Source of the DNA: Microbacterium sp. CGR2
Lineage (GTDB): Bacteria; Actinomycetota; Actinomycetes; Actinomycetales; Microbacteriaceae
Length of the DNA stretch: 64,000 nt
Assembly: GCF_003626735.1 (NCBI RefSeq)
Contig: NZ_RBHX01000001.1
Location: 3,596,001 to 3,660,000 of the forward strand
Direction of reading: 5' to 3'
The notes below the pieces were generated by a model. It was not told the DNA's origin. It made no database searches and was given only the letters and a program-made list of their open reading frames with translations. Positions 1-7,543 of this stretch are shown here, piece by piece. The translations under genes were made by a program, and so were the position numbers. Position 1 is the first letter of the stretch. The number at the start of each line of letters is the position of its first letter.

Positions 1-205
1 CGGCGATTCTCGTCGCCTCTGCACGCTCCTCGACGTCGAGATACGCAAAAGAGCCAGTGGATCCGAGGGCGGTGATCGAGTCCACGCCGCTCGTCGCCAA
101 TCGACGGATGAGCTTGGCGTAAGCGTCCGCATCCAGTGCGTCGTCGACCAGCGGGGTCAGCGGGAAGGCGCTGACCCCGCTCACCGCGCGGAACGGGGAT
201 GTCAC
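1..205 (-). CDS. DapA-family aldolase (dihydrodipicolinate synthase/N-acetylneuraminate lyase type), N-terminal part
   Basis: Only the first ~68 codons are inside the window; the rest lies beyond position 1. The translation starts with GTG at 203-205 and contains the family's N-terminal barrel strand (SAFPLTPLVDD) and the glycine/serine/threonine loop ITALGSTGSFAYL, which corresponds to the GxTGE-type substrate carboxylate loop of DapA enzymes. The usual Glu of GTTGE is replaced by Ser (GSTGSF), so the enzyme may not be the lysine-pathway DapA but a related pyruvate-dependent aldolase. The start overlaps the stop codon of the upstream PLP enzyme gene, so both were probably one operon. The assignment rests on the N-terminus alone. 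Confidence 0.7.
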   Translation of the reverse strand, partial: MTSPFRAVSGVSAFPLTPLVDDALDADAYAKLIRRLATSGVDSITALGSTGSFAYLDVEERAEATRIA

Positions 206-1432
206 CGCTCCGCCTTCCTGGCTCTGGTGATCTCCGTCTTGTCGAGCGCGTTGCGAATGTCGGCTATGAGGTCACCCACTGACTCGAGACCCACCGCGAG
301 TCGCAGGTGACCGTACTCGAGGAAGCCCGCAGGATAGCTCTCGCTTCCGCCTCGGGCGTCAGGGCCGACGTGCACGATGAGCGTCTCGTCGTGCCCGAGC
401 GACACCGCCGACGTGATCACGCCCAGGTTGTCAACGAAGCGGTTCTGGGAGTCAGAATCTCCGTCCACCGCGAACGCGAGCATGCCGCCGAAGCCTCGTC
501 CGCCGAACTGCCTGGCGGCGAGCTCGTGCTGCCCGTGGTCCGGGAGGCCCGGGTACTCGACGAAAGCGATACGGGGATCGCTCGCGAGGAACTCGGCGAC
601 CTTCTGCGCAGAGGCGAGGTGCTGAGCCAGACGAAGAGGCAGAGTCACCGAGCCTCGCATGATCATCCATGCATTGAACGGCGAGATCACTCCCCCCACA
701 TCGACGACCGCGTCGTGACGGATGCGTTCGACGAGCTCAGCACGACCGATCACGGCGCCGCCCATCGCGTCACCATGGCCGTTGATGTACTTCGTGAGCG
801 AGTGGATCACGAGGTCGGCGCCGTCAGCGAGGGGGCGGCAGAGAGGCGGCGGGGTGAAAGTGCCGTCGACCGTCAGAAGCGCATCGGCGGCGTGCACGAT
901 CTCTGCGATCGCTCGGATGTCCGCGACCTTCGTCGTGGGATTGGCGATCGTCTCCACGTGCACGAGTTTCGTGTTCGGGCGGATCGCCGCCTTCACGGCC
1001 TCCAGATCGCCGACATCGACGAACGTCGCCTCGATGCCGTAACGCTCCGGGAAGAGCTCCGAGAACAACCGCCACACGGCTTCGTACGTGACGTTGGAGA
1101 CGACGACATGATCGCCGCTCCTGAGCAGGGTGAAGAAGACGCCGTGCAGGGCAGCGACACCCGTGGCGAAGGCGGCCGCGGCCTCGCCCCCGTCCATCGC
1201 CGCGAGCTTGATCTCCAGCGCCTGCTGGTTGGCACCGCCGTTGCGCGTAGGTGAGCCGATCGGTCGCAGACCAGTCCATCGACGCAGGGTCCTGCGGCAG
1301 ACGGTATGAGTTGGCCATCACGAGAGGAGTGCGGACCGCGCCGGTGCCCTCATCGATGCTGTTCCCTCCGTGGACCGCCCAGGTGAGGAAGTCGACGGAG
1401 TCGGGATCGTGCTTGTCAGGATGCGTTGCCAT
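202..1432 (-). pseudogene. Cys/Met-metabolism PLP enzyme (cystathionine gamma-synthase/methionine gamma-lyase family), frameshifted
   Basis: The N-terminal ~62 residues (from ATG at 1430-1432, MATHPDKHDPDS...) and the remaining ~345 residues lie in two frames. Joined near 1241-1250 they give a standard ~400-residue enzyme: TYAR-NGGANQQALEIKLAAMDGGE, then the cofactor lysine in VIHSLTKYINGHGDAMGG. The junction reads as a loss of two bases (GCGCGCAAC to GCGCAAC) in a GC repeat. It could be a true null allele or a sequencing/assembly slip. If intact, the enzyme would carry out PLP-dependent gamma-elimination or replacement on sulfur amino acids; the exact substrate cannot be told. It lies directly upstream of, and overlaps, the DapA-like gene. 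Confidence 0.85.
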
Positions 1433-1441
1433 GTTCTTCTC

Positions 1442-2167
1442 CTAGTTCTCGGTGTTCGCCAGCACACGGCGGGCGATGGTGACGGTCGTGCCGAGGTGCA
1501 ACAGCGCGCCCACGAGCTCGTCTGCCGCAGCAGTGAGCTGTTCGTCCGTCAACGGCTCCAGCGCATCGAGGATGAACAGCGCGCTGGTGGTCTCGTCATT
1601 CAGTGCAGTCCGGCGGCCCTGGCGCCAGTTCCAGCGACGGCAGGTGACGCCCACTTCGTCGCCCCAGATGACTTCTCCGGCGTCGGGGTGCTCGATCACG
1701 ATCTCACCCGCGGCAGCGGTGTCGAAATTCTCGGTCCCTTCTGCTCGTGTCAACCGCGGGGATCCGCTGTACTGCAGCAGGTCTTCGCCTCCGAGCGGAA
1801 GCTGATGGATGACCGAGATCGCGTTATAGATGTCGGTGAGGCGGTTGACTCGGGGAAGACCGCTCTCGGCGCGACGGGTCAGCGCCTCGAGGCTGTTTCG
1901 CGTGCGCTGCGGCTTGGCGCCGAACCCGCGGTACGCCTCGCGCCAGGCGGCGATGTGCGGCAGCTCTTCGACGGGGTGGGCGGCGAGCGCTGACGCCGCG
2001 ACGTTCTCTGCTCGGACGAGGAGCGCCTCGCTCCGCTCATCGCTCTCCCCCGGTTCGATGCCGTCGACGGCGATGAGGAGAGCCCGATAGTCGGGTCTCA
2101 GCTGGAAGACCTTCGGCGCGACGAAGGCTTCGTCCAAGAACGCCTGGAGTTCATCATTGGTGGCCAC
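1442..2167 (-). CDS. B3/B4 tRNA-binding domain protein (PheRS beta-like editing domain)
   Basis: About 241 residues from the chosen GTG start at 2165-2167, which has a good RBS (AGAGAGG) five bases upstream; the frame stays open further upstream but overlaps the next gene. The sequence matches stand-alone B3/B4-domain proteins: WREAYRGFGAKPQRTRNSLEALTRR, LPRVNRLTDIYNAISV, LPLGGEDL, and GEVIWGDEVGVTCRRWNWRQ. Relatives are thought to bind or edit amino-acid adducts, and the gene often neighbours an XRE-cupin regulator, as here. It probably forms an operon with the downstream PLP enzyme (9 bp gap) and the upstream regulator (16 bp gap). Confidence 0.8.
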   Translation of the reverse strand: MATNDELQAFLDEAFVAPKVFQLRPDYRALLIAVDGIEPGESDERSEALLVRAENVAASALAAHPVEELPHIAAWREAYRGFGAKPQRTRNSLEALTRRAESGLPRVNRLTDIYNAISVIHQLPLGGEDLLQYSGSPRLTRAEGTENFDTAAAGEIVIEHPDAGEVIWGDEVGVTCRRWNWRQGRRTALNDETTSALFILDALEPLTDEQLTAAADELVGALLHLGTTVTIARRVLANTEN

Positions 2168-2183
2168 AGCAACCTCTCTTTCT

Positions 2184-2765
2184 CTAATGCTTCGTTCTTT
2201 TGGGCTTGAAGACAGCGAGCCGGAAGCTCGCCGGACTGGAGCCGGTGTTGGCATATGCATGGGCGACATCGCCGGCGAAGACGATCGCGTCTCCTGCCGC
2301 CAGGTCCTGCACCTCGTTTCCCGAGCGGACGCTCACCGACCCGCTGTGCACCTGCAGGAGTTCGCGTGTCCCCCTCGCATGGGCATCACTGCTGTGCTCA
2401 TCGTCTGGACCGAGGTTCCATTCCCACAGCTCGACCGAGTCCGGCGTGCGGGTGCCAACGAGAAGCACACCCGATCCCCCGTTGCGTCCGTGCCAGAGAA
2501 CGGATCTCTCGCCACGGCGGGTGACCCTGGTCTCGGAGGCGGTCGGGGCCTCCACGAGACTCGGGAGTCCGATGCCCAGAGCATCGCTGATGCGAACCAG
2601 CGTTGCAACGCTGGGATTGGCTTCGCCCTTCTCCACATTGACGACCATGCGCCGGCTCACTCCTGCAGCCTCCGCGAGTCGATCGAGCGTCCACCGACGC
2701 GCGGTGCGCTCATGCTTCACGCGCCTGCCGATCGCCTGCGACAGGGAACGAGTGGGATCAACCAT
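2184..2765 (-). CDS. XRE-family regulator with C-terminal cupin domain
   Basis: About 193 residues. Residues ~10-65 form an XRE helix-turn-helix (RRWTLDRLAEAAGVSRRMVVNVEKGEANPSVATLVRISDALGIGL); residues ~115-185 form a small cupin (HARGTRELLQVHSGSVSVRSG, DAIVFAGDVAHAYAN). Start: ATG 2763-2765 is preceded at proper distance by a TATTAT -10-like hexamer and no RBS, which suggests a leaderless transcript; an ATG nine bases upstream is the alternative. The promoter sits inside a 32-bp palindrome, so autoregulation and control of the divergent SMR genes are likely. It is a paralogue of the regulator at 3631-4218 (similar HTH and WEW..G..D.HSS motif). Confidence 0.85.
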   Translation of the reverse strand: MVDPTRSLSQAIGRRVKHERTARRWTLDRLAEAAGVSRRMVVNVEKGEANPSVATLVRISDALGIGLPSLVEAPTASETRVTRRGERSVLWHGRNGGSGVLLVGTRTPDSVELWEWNLGPDDEHSSDAHARGTRELLQVHSGSVSVRSGNEVQDLAAGDAIVFAGDVAHAYANTGSSPASFRLAVFKPKRTKH

Positions 2766-2792
2766 GTAGTGCATAATACTGCACTACATGGT
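2761..2792. promoter_or_regulatory. Perfect inverted repeat (13-bp arms) over divergent promoters
   Basis: ACCATGTAGTGCA and TGCACTACATGGT are perfect inverted arms separated by TAATAC. The site spans the start codon and -10 element of the XRE-cupin gene and a TAATAC/CATAAT hexamer for the plus strand (SMR genes). Such an arrangement is typical of an operator for a dimeric autoregulator. That the adjacent XRE protein binds here is inference. Confidence 0.75.
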
Positions 2793-2912
2793 GTAGTCAA
2801 TGTGGAAATCGAGCCAGTGACTCCACTAGGCTCATCGCGGAGCGCAGCACGAGCGCTCGCGGACGAGGGAGCAGTACCCGCATCGGACAAGACTGACTCA
2901 GAAGGGCCTCCT

Positions 2913-3227
2913 GTGGAGTGGCTGATCTTGATCCTGTCCGGCATGTTGGAAGCAGTATGGGCAGCGGCGCTGTCCGCGTCGAAGGGCTTCAAACGATGGC
3001 GTCCGACCGTGCTCTTCTTCGTCTCGATGGGCGCGAGCCTCGCCGGCCTCGCCTGGGCGATGAACACGATCCCGACAGGAACCGCCTACGCGGTGTGGGT
3101 CGGGATCGGCGCCACGCTGACGCTGGTGTGGGGATTCATCACCAAGCAGGAGAAGCCGACCATGGCCAGAGTGCTGCTGCTGCTGCTCCTGATCGGGTCG
3201 GTCATCGGACTCAAGGCGGTCAGCTGA
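2913..3227 (+). CDS. SMR-family efflux subunit (SugE/Gdx-like), first of a pair
   Basis: 104 residues from GTG at 2913, with an AGAAGG-type RBS upstream. Four hydrophobic segments. Family markers: MLEAVWAAALSASKGF (conserved Glu and Trp of helix 1) and LAWAMNTIPTGTAYAVWVGIGATLT (Gdx/SugE subfamily signature). SMR proteins act as dimers in the cytoplasmic membrane, exchanging protons for cations; Gdx members export guanidinium and SugE-like ones some quaternary ammonium compounds. Stop and next start overlap by one base, pointing to a co-translated heterodimer pair. Divergent from the XRE-cupin gene. Confidence 0.88.
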   Translation: MEWLILILSGMLEAVWAAALSASKGFKRWRPTVLFFVSMGASLAGLAWAMNTIPTGTAYAVWVGIGATLTLVWGFITKQEKPTMARVLLLLLLIGSVIGLKAVS

Positions 3228-3583
3228 TGCCCTGGATCGTGCTCTTGATCAGCGCCGTCTTCGAGGCTGTCTGGGCCACCGCGCTCGGCCTGTCCGAGGG
3301 GTTCTCCCAGCCGGCGGCCGTGGCCGTCTTTATCGTGGCCGTCGTCCTCAGCATGACCGGGCTCGGCTGGGCGGTGAAAACCATCCCTATCGGCACGGCC
3401 TATGCCGTTTGGGTCGGTGTCGGCGCCGCCCTCACCGTGGCGTACGCCATGCTCACGGGGACGGAACCCGCCTCCCCAGGGAAGATCATCTTCATCATCG
3501 GGATCATCGCGGCTGTCATCGGGCTCAAGCTCGTTCCTTCGGGAGACGAGAAGACACCGCCTCCGCAAGTGGCCTGGAGCTGA
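3227..3583 (+). CDS. SMR-family efflux subunit (SugE/Gdx-like), second of a pair
   Basis: 118 residues; ATG overlaps the stop of the preceding SMR gene (TGATG). Four hydrophobic segments, FEAVWATALGLSEGF in helix 1 with the ion-coupling Glu, and LGWAVKTIPIGTAYAVWVGVGAALT. The C-terminus carries an extra ~12 polar residues (SGDEKTPPPQVAWS). The pair probably works as an antiparallel heterodimer, as in other two-gene SMR systems. It ends 47 bp before the convergent second XRE-cupin gene. Confidence 0.88.
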   Translation: MPWIVLLISAVFEAVWATALGLSEGFSQPAAVAVFIVAVVLSMTGLGWAVKTIPIGTAYAVWVGVGAALTVAYAMLTGTEPASPGKIIFIIGIIAAVIGLKLVPSGDEKTPPPQVAWS

Positions 3584-3630
3584 CTTCCGCTCGAGGTATC
3601 GGGGGATATTCGCCCCGAAATAAACCCTCG

Positions 3631-4218
3631 TCAGCGGTGGGCGCCACCGGGAACGGGTTCGAACACCGTGAGAGCGAATCGCGCCTCGACGGCGCCCGCG
3701 TTCGCGTAGGCATGCTGCTCATCGCCTCTGAAGGTGATCGCGTCGTGGAGTTCCAGCGTGAAGGTCTCCGCGCCGACGATCACTTCCACAGTGCCGGCGA
3801 GTACCTGCAGGAGCTCCCGCGTGCCGCTCACGTGGGGTTCGCTGCTGTGTCGATCTCCGATTCCCAAGGACCACTCCCAGAGCTCGATCACGTTCGGCGA
3901 CTTCGTGCCGGCGACGAGCACAGCACGTCCGCCATGTTCACCGGTCCAGAGGACAGCACCATCACCGTCGCGCGTCACCCGCGCGAGGTCAAGTTCCGGC
4001 GGTTCGACGAGCTCTGGCAGACCCACGCCAAGAGCGTCGCTCACGCGGAGCAGTGTGCCGATGTTCGGGTTGGTCGAGCCCTGCTCGATGTTCACGATGA
4101 CGCGGCGGCTGACCCCCGCCTGCTCGGCAAGCCTGTCGAGGGTCCACCGCAACATCGTTCGACGTTCCTTGACGCGAACGCCGATCGCCGCAGCCAGAAC
4201 TTTCGGGGTATCGCTCAC
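3631..4218 (-). CDS. XRE-family regulator with C-terminal cupin domain (second copy)
   Basis: 195 residues: HTH at ~10-65 (LRWTLDRLAEQAGVSRRVIVNIEQGSTNPNIGTLLRVSDALGVGLPELV) and cupin at ~115-185 (SGTRELLQVLAGTVEVIVGAETFTLELHDAITFRGDEQHAYAN). Related along its length to the regulator at 2184-2765. It converges on the SMR pair, which is thus bracketed by two related regulators. Upstream lies a 7-bp inverted repeat. Confidence 0.85.
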   Translation of the reverse strand: MSDTPKVLAAAIGVRVKERRTMLRWTLDRLAEQAGVSRRVIVNIEQGSTNPNIGTLLRVSDALGVGLPELVEPPELDLARVTRDGDGAVLWTGEHGGRAVLVAGTKSPNVIELWEWSLGIGDRHSSEPHVSGTRELLQVLAGTVEVIVGAETFTLELHDAITFRGDEQHAYANAGAVEARFALTVFEPVPGGAHR

Positions 4219-4229
4219 CTACGCATCCT

Positions 4230-4255
4230 AGACCGACACTCTTCCTACTCGGTCT
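4230..4255. promoter_or_regulatory. Inverted repeat upstream of the second XRE-cupin gene
   Basis: AGACCGA and TCGGTCT are perfect 7-bp arms with a 12-bp spacer, 11 bp upstream of the start at 4218. Candidate operator for the adjacent regulator. It differs from the operator at 2761-2792, so the two regulators probably have different targets. Confidence 0.45.
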
Positions 4256-4336
4256 GAAAGCGCACGCGGACGGGCGGGCAGGTTGCCAGCCCGCTTGCCT
4301 CATTCCACTTCCCCGAGTTGTTTCCATTTGCGACCG

Positions 4337-4702
4337 TCACTTCTGTTCGATGATCTCGTCAGCGTTGTCAACGATCCATCCGAGCAGGGGGAGCATGAGC
4401 TCCATCAGCTCCCGACCTCGAGGGGTGAGGCTGTATTCCACCTGAGGGGGAACCGTGGAGAAGGACTTCCGGGAGACTAACCCATCAGAAGTGAGTTTTC
4501 TCAGGGTCACCGACAGCATCTTCTCGCTGATGCCCTCGACCTCGTGGCGCAACTCGCCCCATCGCTTCCTCCCGTCCGAGAGCGCGTAGAGCACGAGCAC
4601 CCCCCAACGACTCATCACATGATCGAGTACGGAGCGCAACGGGCAGTCTGCGGAGAATACTCCCGAGCGTGCTGCGCGCAATTCCGCAAAACTAACTGGC
4701 AC
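4337..4702 (-). CDS. HxlR-family transcriptional regulator
   Basis: 121 residues with the winged-helix HxlR signature: CPLRSVLDHVMSRWGVLVLYALSDGRKRWGELRHEVEGISEKMLSVTLRKLTSDGLVSRKSF, then VEYSLTPRGREL. The Cys near residue 20 is where redox-sensing members carry their sensor thiol. Divergent from the QorB-like oxidoreductase gene, the usual arrangement for this regulator-enzyme pair. Length is typical. Confidence 0.9.
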   Translation of the reverse strand: MPVSFAELRAARSGVFSADCPLRSVLDHVMSRWGVLVLYALSDGRKRWGELRHEVEGISEKMLSVTLRKLTSDGLVSRKSFSTVPPQVEYSLTPRGRELMELMLPLLGWIVDNADEIIEQK

Positions 4703-4721
4703 GTATGGACCCTACCAAAAA

Positions 4722-4733
4722 GTGGGTACCCAC
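4722..4733. promoter_or_regulatory. 12-bp palindrome between HxlR and oxidoreductase genes
   Basis: GTGGGTACCCAC is a perfect palindrome lying in the 92-bp divergent intergenic region. It is a reasonable HxlR operator candidate by position and symmetry; no direct evidence of binding. Confidence 0.5.
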
Positions 4734-4794
4734 ATTCTGGAATGCTGTGGAACGGGATCGTCTTGCGTATAGGGAAGCGCTTGAAAGGAGCCTC

Positions 4795-5649
4795 ATGACA
4801 ATCCTCATCACCGCCGCCAGCGGCCACCTCGGCCATCTCATCATCGGCAGCCTCATCGCCCGCGGCACCGCACCGGCCGATATCGTCGCCGGCGCACGCA
4901 CGCCTGACAAGGTCGCCGATCTCGCCGACCTCGGTGTCCGCGTCGTCCCGTTCGACTACGACCGACCCGACACACTCGTCGCAGGCTTCCAAAGTGTCGA
5001 GCGGGTCGTGCTTGTCTCCAGCTCCGAGTTCGGCAAGCGTGCAGTCCAGCATCAGAACGTCATCGACGCTGCGAAGAATGCCGGGGTGAACGCGATCGCC
5101 TATACGAGTGTCTATCAGGCCACGACGAACCCGCTCCCCCTCTCACCTGAGCACGCGGCGACCGAGCAGGCATTGGCTGTGTCCGAGATCCCCCATGTGC
5201 TGCTGCGCAACGGGTGGTACATCGAGAACTACGCACCGGACGTCGAGCGCGCCCGCCAGTCCGGTGTGATCGCTGCCGCGGTGGGCGATGCCCGCGTGGC
5301 TGCCGCGGCGCGAGCTGACTACGCCGAAGCTGCCGCCATCGCGATCACGGATGACGCTTACCTCGGGCGAACACTCGAACTCGTCGGCGACGACGCCTTC
5401 TCATACGAGGAGCTCGCATCCGCCGTCGGTGCTCTCCTCGGCAGCGACGTCAGCTACCAGCCGCTGACCTCTGAGCAGCTCATCCACAGCCTCCGCGCCG
5501 CGGGACTCGATGAGGGCACTGCTGGATTCGTCGCCGGGCTCGACGCCGGCATCGCCGACGGTGCGCTCGATTCGGCAGATCGCACGCTGTCTGGAATCCT
5601 CGGTCGACCTACCACACCACTTCTCGAAGGGCTTCGCGCGATCAGGTAG
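4795..5649 (+). CDS. NmrA-like/QorB-type NAD(P)H oxidoreductase
   Basis: 284 residues; ATG at 4795 has AAAGGAG seven bases upstream and removes an upstream in-frame extension. The N-terminal Rossmann motif is MTILITAASGHLGHLIIGSLI, followed by VAGARTPDKVADLADLGVRVVPFDYDRPDTL, VVLVSSSEFGKRAVQHQNVIDAAKNAGV, and LLRNGWYIENY, all typical of the SDRa/NmrA atypical short-chain family that includes quinone oxidoreductase QorB. Divergent HxlR regulator and palindrome suggest induction by quinones or electrophiles. Confidence 0.85.
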   Translation: MTILITAASGHLGHLIIGSLIARGTAPADIVAGARTPDKVADLADLGVRVVPFDYDRPDTLVAGFQSVERVVLVSSSEFGKRAVQHQNVIDAAKNAGVNAIAYTSVYQATTNPLPLSPEHAATEQALAVSEIPHVLLRNGWYIENYAPDVERARQSGVIAAAVGDARVAAAARADYAEAAAIAITDDAYLGRTLELVGDDAFSYEELASAVGALLGSDVSYQPLTSEQLIHSLRAAGLDEGTAGFVAGLDAGIADGALDSADRTLSGILGRPTTPLLEGLRAIR

Positions 5650-5884
5650 ACCTTCGGAGGCTGGGGCGGACGAGTTGCGGATGGTTCTGGGGGTCACCGC
5701 ATGATCGCTCCGTTCTGGCGACCGCGGGGATTTAGTGCCGAGCCGCTTCCCACGACGCCATGGAGTCGCTCGGTCTTGGTCGACGGATGCCGGATGCCGG
5801 ATGAGTCAACCGCCGCCGCACTGTTGCCTGAATTGCGGATCCGCTCCAGCAAATGACATTCGCCTGGCAGAGGAGAGTACACAG

Positions 5885-6757
5885 ATGATCCATCTAAGCG
5901 CGTCCAAAGTGTTTGGTGACTCCCAGATGCCTCTCAGCGCGCATGACGTCACTTTCTTGGGGGCGACGGAGCGGGTGCGCGTCGAGGCTGTCACTGTTGC
6001 ATTCGTGACCGCCGGCGCAACTCGCCTCAGGCACGCAGGAGGGGTGGCGGATATTTCGCATGGACATATCGTGACCATTCCGGAGAACGCGTGGTGCTCG
6101 TCGGTGCCGCACGGGCACGTGAGCACCGTCTTCCTCCATATCCAGCGCGATTTTCTCGCGCAGCAGATCCGCTGGATCCCGCGGACTCATCCTCTACGAC
6201 GGGGGCTGGAGTTCATGCATCCAGAAGACCGGGACCCTCGGTTCCTTCGTATCACCGCCACGACCATGGACGTACTGAGGCCGAAACTACTCGAGCTCAC
6301 TTCAATGACAGCACTGCGCGACAGGTCGCTGAGAGTCCTACGAACCGCTGCTGAGATCTTCGAGGATCTAGAAAGGTATGCAGAGCACCCCCGGAATGAG
6401 CCGCGAGCGAAGGCAAGCCGCTCGGGCCCAGTGCGGAGCGAGGTTGCCGCAGCTCTCCGCCTTCTCCACAGCGATCTTCGCCGTCCCTGGAGCGTGTCAG
6501 ACCTTGCTCGCGCTGTTTCCCTCTCCGAATCTCAGTTGAGGCGCCTATTTCGTCGAACAGTTGGAGTGGGACCGGCTAGCTTCTTACGCAGCGCGCGACT
6601 CGAATCTATGGCAGCGCTTCTCGCACGAGGAGATGTGACGGTGGCGGAGGCCGCGCGCGCGAGCGGATGGGCCAGCCCATCGGCCGCTAGTCGTGCTTTC
6701 ACGCAAAGGTTCGGGGTCAGCCCCCGCACCTTTTCAGGAGCTCGTACGCAGCCATGA
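5885..6757 (+). CDS. AraC-family regulator
   Basis: About 290 residues from ATG 5885 (GGAGAG upstream). The N-terminal half is a cupin-like sensing domain (VTAGATRLRHAGGVADISHGHIVTIPENAWCSSVPHGHVSTVFLHI); residues ~185-285 hold the two AraC helix-turn-helices (WSVSDLARAVSLSESQLRRLFRRTVGVGPASFLRSARLESMAALL and VAEAARASGWASPSAASRAFTQRFGVSPRTF). It is a paralogue of the AraC gene at 26058. Neighbours give no clear target. The 235 bp before it hold no gene I recognise. Confidence 0.85.
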   Translation: MIHLSASKVFGDSQMPLSAHDVTFLGATERVRVEAVTVAFVTAGATRLRHAGGVADISHGHIVTIPENAWCSSVPHGHVSTVFLHIQRDFLAQQIRWIPRTHPLRRGLEFMHPEDRDPRFLRITATTMDVLRPKLLELTSMTALRDRSLRVLRTAAEIFEDLERYAEHPRNEPRAKASRSGPVRSEVAAALRLLHSDLRRPWSVSDLARAVSLSESQLRRLFRRTVGVGPASFLRSARLESMAALLARGDVTVAEAARASGWASPSAASRAFTQRFGVSPRTFSGARTQP

Positions 6758-6962
6758 TGGCCACTCAGGAACGGCGAGCCGTTTTCGTCCACGCTCAACA
6801 ACCCGCGGTTTAATCGACGACCTAATCCCCGGCGCGGCCATACACCCGTTACGAAGGTCGAGTTTGACCGGGGCGCCGGCGCAGGGCGCGTTCAAACGTG
6901 ATCGGCTCGCGCCTCCGCGCTTGCACCCGGAGCAGGACGCTCACAGGGCCGCAGATGATGAG

Positions 6963-7493
6963 CGGGGCTGCGCTCATCGCTGACCATCAGGGATGGCCGG
7001 TGCGCTGCGCGGCCGAGCGCTTTTAATGCTTGCCATCAACAGGGTAAAATGGCTGACCGCTCTTCGGGTAGGGCTACCCCTGACGCATCGCATCCAGACC
7101 GAATCGCTGCCCCATCGCACCGCGCAGCGAACCGAGCGTGGGATCATTGCTCTCCGTGTCAATCGGGCAGTGGTGGACGCATCGGATCAGGTACCACCTA
7201 CGGATACCCCGCTCCAGGGTCGGAAGCATCCTCGCGCGCTCCACATGCCGCTTCTGCCTCATCTCAATCATTCCACTGGGCTCCCGCTCCGGCCGACAAC
7301 CGGAGCCCGCCATAGTAAGCACGAGACCGGATACGCATACCTGCATCACGCCGCCGATGACCATTTCAGGGTCGCCTGTTCAGAGCTACTCTCCGACGAG
7401 CACAAGGAGACGGCGGTCGCATTCTGGCACAGAGCGCAGGCGTTGTTTCGCGCCGCGGGCGTAGAAGTCACGACCACCACCCACACTCCGTGA
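6963..7493 (+). pseudogene. IS481-family transposase remnant
   Basis: Three blocks of an IS481 transposase in different frames: GWPVRCAAERF followed by a stop (HTH region, ~6975-7025), ADRSSGRATPD (~7049-7085; compare the family's MADRSSRPH), and GYAYLHHAADDHFRVACSELLSDEHKETAVAFWHRAQALF (~7330-7455, the first part of the DDE core). Frameshifts, stops and loss of the distal catalytic part make it inactive. It lies just outside the relaxase end of the conjugative element and marks past IS activity at the island border. No terminal inverted repeats were identified. Confidence 0.75.
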
Positions 7494-7543
7494 TCGGCGG
7501 TCAGGTCCAGCCGCCCGTGTTCACAACGCCTCTGGAATTACGC

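Noticed and set aside
307..1254. Long plus-strand open frame opposite the PLP enzyme
   Set aside because: It is the high-GC antisense shadow of the PLP gene. The composition is Arg/His/Val-rich with no known domain.
7138..7464. IS481 remnant as an active transposase
   Set aside because: Multiple frameshifts and stops and no distal catalytic part. Only a pseudogene is supported.
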